Positions 60,544 through 64,000 of a stretch of DNA of 64,000 nucleotides are shown piece after piece; the stretch's first letter is position 1; every line of letters starts with the position of its first letter. The notes under the pieces are model-generated. The model was not told where the DNA came from and did not search any database. It saw only the letters and a program-made list of their open reading frames with translations. This DNA is from Colias croceus (lineage: Eukaryota; Arthropoda; Insecta; Lepidoptera; Pieridae). Both the position numbers and the translations under genes were made by a program. The DNA lies in contig NC_059537.1 of NCBI RefSeq assembly GCF_905220415.1, forward strand, positions 6,579,622 through 6,643,621. The letters run 5' to 3'.

Positions 60544-63034
60544 TATGAATCTAAAAATATGGGATGAGTGATAAAACATGTGTATTTCGATACGTAATTT
60601 TTTCAATTTAAGTCAAAAAATACATGTTGTTTTAGTTATATTTAAAAACAATATTGTATTAATTTTCATGTTCTTATTTCTATCTACTGCGTATGCAAGT
60701 CAATCTATTAAAACTAATACCATCACACAAAAACAAATTGTCAAACCATTTAAAATCCTAAAAACTAAAACAAAACGACTGTACTAATCTAATTGCACAT
60801 AATAATTCATGGGGCTAACTGACTAAAGTGCAACCACGACCTTAACCGACTACCACCGACCCCCGCCGTGTTCCAGGGAGTGCTACAACCCTCTTATCTA
60901 CACTTTAACACGCAAACTCGAGTGGATCGTGATAATCAATTTGCTATTCATTTTTATTCTTTTAATTAAAAGCAAACAATACAACGGGTGTCTTTACGAT
61001 AAACCATTTTACCATGTTGTATGGAAATAGATTTTAATTTGTGATGCAATAAATTGTTTGTAGGTACACATTTTTCACATTTTATACACCCTTCGCTGTT
61101 AGTTTCAACTTGATCAGATAATGTGTTGCATTAGGAGATGCATAAGATAGTTCTAGAGATTTTTAACCTGCTCCAAATTATCATATATGATATCTATGAG
61201 CCCCTAGACATGCTCTAAAAGCCCTTTCGTGAAATATTTTTCATCAAATTATTTGTGTCTGCAATCTATCATATCAAGCGTAACTTCATACTTTCTATTG
61301 TCCATAGGTCATATAAAGGGCCCATGAAAATATGCAAACAGAAGCTGGGATACAAAACACTATAGGTAAACGAGTTTGAACAAGAAAATCCATTCAATCG
61401 ATTCAATCAAATGAGATTCGATGAAAACAAATCTTAGTTGGGAGCACTAAAAGCGGAGCGAAGCGTCCATTGTGAAGCGTAGTCGGCAGCGATCTACTCC
61501 GCAACACTTCCGCTACTCCAACCTCCGCGTAATTAATTCAATGATCGTCCGCATAATGACTTGCATGTGGCTAACCTCTTGCAACTGCGACTCAAACTAA
61601 CGCTCGCTAATTTTCACCGAGTTAATGAAGGCAATTCACTGCTGACGTGTTTTTGTTACCCTAACGCGACACCAAGAAGCAGTTCAGATTTGAACTAAAC
61701 GTTCTCACCATTTATCTTCCAGTTTCGCATAGATTGCATTTTAAATTCTCTGTTTGGGCAGCATTTGCTTGTAATGTCCGTTCTGACCGTTCACGCTGCC
61801 GGTATGGAATTAAAATGAAGCTGCGGTGCTATGCAAAAACGAAATTACTCGTGCACCAGTTGTGTATCCAGAGAAATGCGGTAAAGGGGCCCAGTGGCAG
61901 TCGACAGCTGTATCGCCCGTTACTTTAAGCATAAGGACCGTTTGCAACATCTAGAAAACTACTCATCGGTTTTGCAGAAAGCCTTCGCGTGCCTCAGTCT
62001 ACTTTGGTCTACTTAACGGTCTATTCGAGGAGAGATCGGCCCATCCCACAAGGTAGATTGCCAAACTTTGAAGATAACTTCTCGAAACTTCGAACATTTG
62101 ACTCTGCAATATTTGGATAAGGTAAACTGAGAGCTTTAATTAAGTTAGGGATATTCAAACAGTACTTAGGCACATATTAATTGCACCTTGGATAAAGATA
62201 AATAATATGATAAGAGATGATAGTCCAAGCCTGACTATAAATTGTGGGCTTTGTAATTGTGTATTTAATCCGAAATGCTCGTAAATTATTCTTAGCGCCA
62301 GTACAGATATGTATCAAATTGAATGGTAAATATACGTTTATAGTTACGCTGTAAATTTAATTCATTCAATTCTTAATCGCATTTACTCACGAAATATCCG
62401 ATAAAGTGAATAATATAATGGACGTAAACAAAAACTTAATTGTACTTTAATTAAAATAAATATCATACAATATGTACTTGTCGTAATTAATAATAACAAG
62501 AAGATTTATCATTATTCATTTGTTATTTGAAAGATGCATATTATAATATTTTTGGCGATAATTTTCGCGTCCATTAACTTTATAAAATTAATTCAAAGGT
62601 AATTAAATAAAGGGATTACTAAGACCGATCAATGTAATAGGAGATAAGCAGTATGTAATTTAAATTAATTTCAAAACCATTGAATACACAGAAGGTTAAT
62701 GGAAACGGCAGGGATTTCGTGAAATTGTCACGAATCTGAGTCATTTCACTGGAATACGCTCTATGTATTGAATAAAATATGAAGGAATTAGAACTGTATG
62801 GATAAACAATGTTTATTGAAAATAACTATTTTCAAATTTCGTAAATATGGAACTCCATATTGACGAAATTTGAACTAATATTTAACTAAAATAACACTAA
62901 AGAAGAATTTTAGATGGTTTTACTGTTCAACAAATTTAACGGTAAGAAGCATATTTTGGGATCATTTCAAATAGGTTATTGTAATATATTATATTTATGA
63001 TAAAATTATATTTTTCACATGACTGAAAAATGTA

Positions 63035-63102
63035 GTTTTATCACGTGATAAAACTCTTTCGTAGGGATGTAGGTACGTACCTACATCCCTACGAAAGAGT
63101 TT
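63035..63102. repeat. Two overlapping perfect palindromes
   Basis: GTTTTATCACGTGATAAAAC (63035-63054, with a CACGTG E-box core) overlaps by four bases a 52-bp loopless perfect palindrome at 63051-63102 (left arm AAACTCTTTCGTAGGGATGT followed by AGGTAC). Function unknown. Confidence 0.8.
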
Positions 63103-64000
63103 ACCAATATACATATTCAAGCAAACATGTTACAGAAACGAGATTGAAGATGAAATAGAAACACAATATAAATGTCAACGTAGCAAATAAAGCGCCTAGA
63201 TCCCCAGGATCACGAGAACGATACTTTTGAGAAGCATTGTAAAGCATTTCGCCAAATCGGTTTCACAGAACTAGGGCTCGCTCTCTTCCATTTATAATGG
63301 CTCTCATTTCATTCTTAATGCCACAATGTATATTATAAATAGCTACATGTGTACTAACTTACAGTATAACAGATTATTTGTTCAGGCGAATTTACTGTTA
63401 AAATTAATTACTTTTATCCATTATGTATGTGTGTAATCTAGGTGCGTTTGTAAATGCATGCTCTGGAAAATATTTGCTAATGTAATTGAATGAATGAACT
63501 AAATTGCACATGCAATATAGTATTTAAAAAGTTTTAAATCTAAAATAAAACAACATCGTGTTCCTATAATCTGGTATAACTGTATGGATATAAGACACAT
63601 GGAATACTCTTACCAACTTGTGACATTAAACACATAGGTAGTTTAATTACAATTATCACAACTTAAAACATATTTACCTTTAACTTCCCTTTGATTAGTT
63701 TATTATAACATTCAATGAAAGCTTTTTAAAAAAGTTCTATCTGTAATTAACGGCCACGCAACTAAATCTAATTGAACTGTAATGCCCTGTCAAGTGTTTG
63801 TCGTAGTTCCCATAAGATAATGATCATCTCGATGCTATTCTGGGAACGTCATAGATAATAATATACAACAGCTGATAACAAGGGCAATATATTGGAAGAG
63901 GAAAATAGTATGATTCTTAGGAATTTGACTCTGCAAATGGACTTTAAGTGGAACAAACCGCCCATGTAGCTATGCTTGGCGCCACTTGGCATACCGCGTG

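Larger units (their letters stand above)
40402..64000. other. Upstream region without recognisable genes
   Basis: 23.6 kb on the 5' side of the secreted-isoform exon. No protein-coding exon or RNA gene is supported. The mobile elements listed separately account for much of 46.8-48.1, 50.4-51.7, 53.7-54.2, 55.0-57.0, 57.6-58.1 and 60.2-60.5 kb. Two GC-richer stretches (52600-52820, 61440-61920) hold only short frames. Non-coding first exons of agrin may lie here but cannot be seen without transcripts. Confidence 0.6.

Overview
This is an AT-rich animal window, most likely lepidopteran. The gene structure has insect-type short exons split by GT..AG introns. The introns carry repeat families I recognise from moths and butterflies: non-autonomous Helitrons (A|TC...CTAG|T with a 'gggcgaagccg' hairpin), TTAA-flanked piggyBac-like elements, jockey/CR1-type LINE remnants and foldback MITEs. 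The species assignment is inference from repeats, not from a search.

The only gene I can support is one large minus-strand gene, an insect agrin (heparan-sulfate-proteoglycan type basement-membrane protein). Seventeen constitutive or alternative exons were placed by hand between 34735 and 195, plus one extra alternative first exon at 40323-40401. Every junction keeps phase: the transmembrane version gives 3844 nt, or 1281 codons plus one base, up to the last exon visible. The order is an N-terminal module, a proline-rich mini-exon, eight follistatin/Kazal (FS) modules, a lustrin-like cysteine exon, two laminin-EGF modules, a ninth FS module with a Pro/Ser/Thr linker, and an EB/EGF-like exon. 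The gene runs off the low-coordinate end of the window; laminin-G domains would be expected there. The 8 FS - 2 LE - 1 FS order matches what I know of vertebrate agrin.

The most interesting gene-level observation is two alternative N-termini. Exon A (33949-34735) encodes a type II membrane anchor with a 237-residue cytoplasmic tail. A much smaller exon at 40323-40401 encodes a signal-peptide-like start. Both end in the same splice phase with the same leftover base (T) before a strong donor, and both can join the same exon B. This parallels the transmembrane and secreted forms of vertebrate agrin.

Layout: 1-8710 has the LE, FS9 and EB region with two Helitrons at 5.0-5.5 kb. 8711-21416 has FS1-FS7 exons in introns containing a hairpin element (10.5 kb) and a 617-bp foldback (12.9-13.5 kb). 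21417-33948 has a large intron with a Harbinger-like element, Helitrons, a tRNA-like fragment, mini-exon B and a LINE remnant. 33949-40401 has the two alternative first exons. 40402-64000 has no recognisable coding sequence and is upstream or first-intron DNA rich in mobile elements: two near-identical 1270-bp piggyBac-like copies, a 2-kb palindromic foldback with internal tandem arrays, a 435-bp foldback, two Helitrons 9 bp apart and perfect palindromes near 63 kb.
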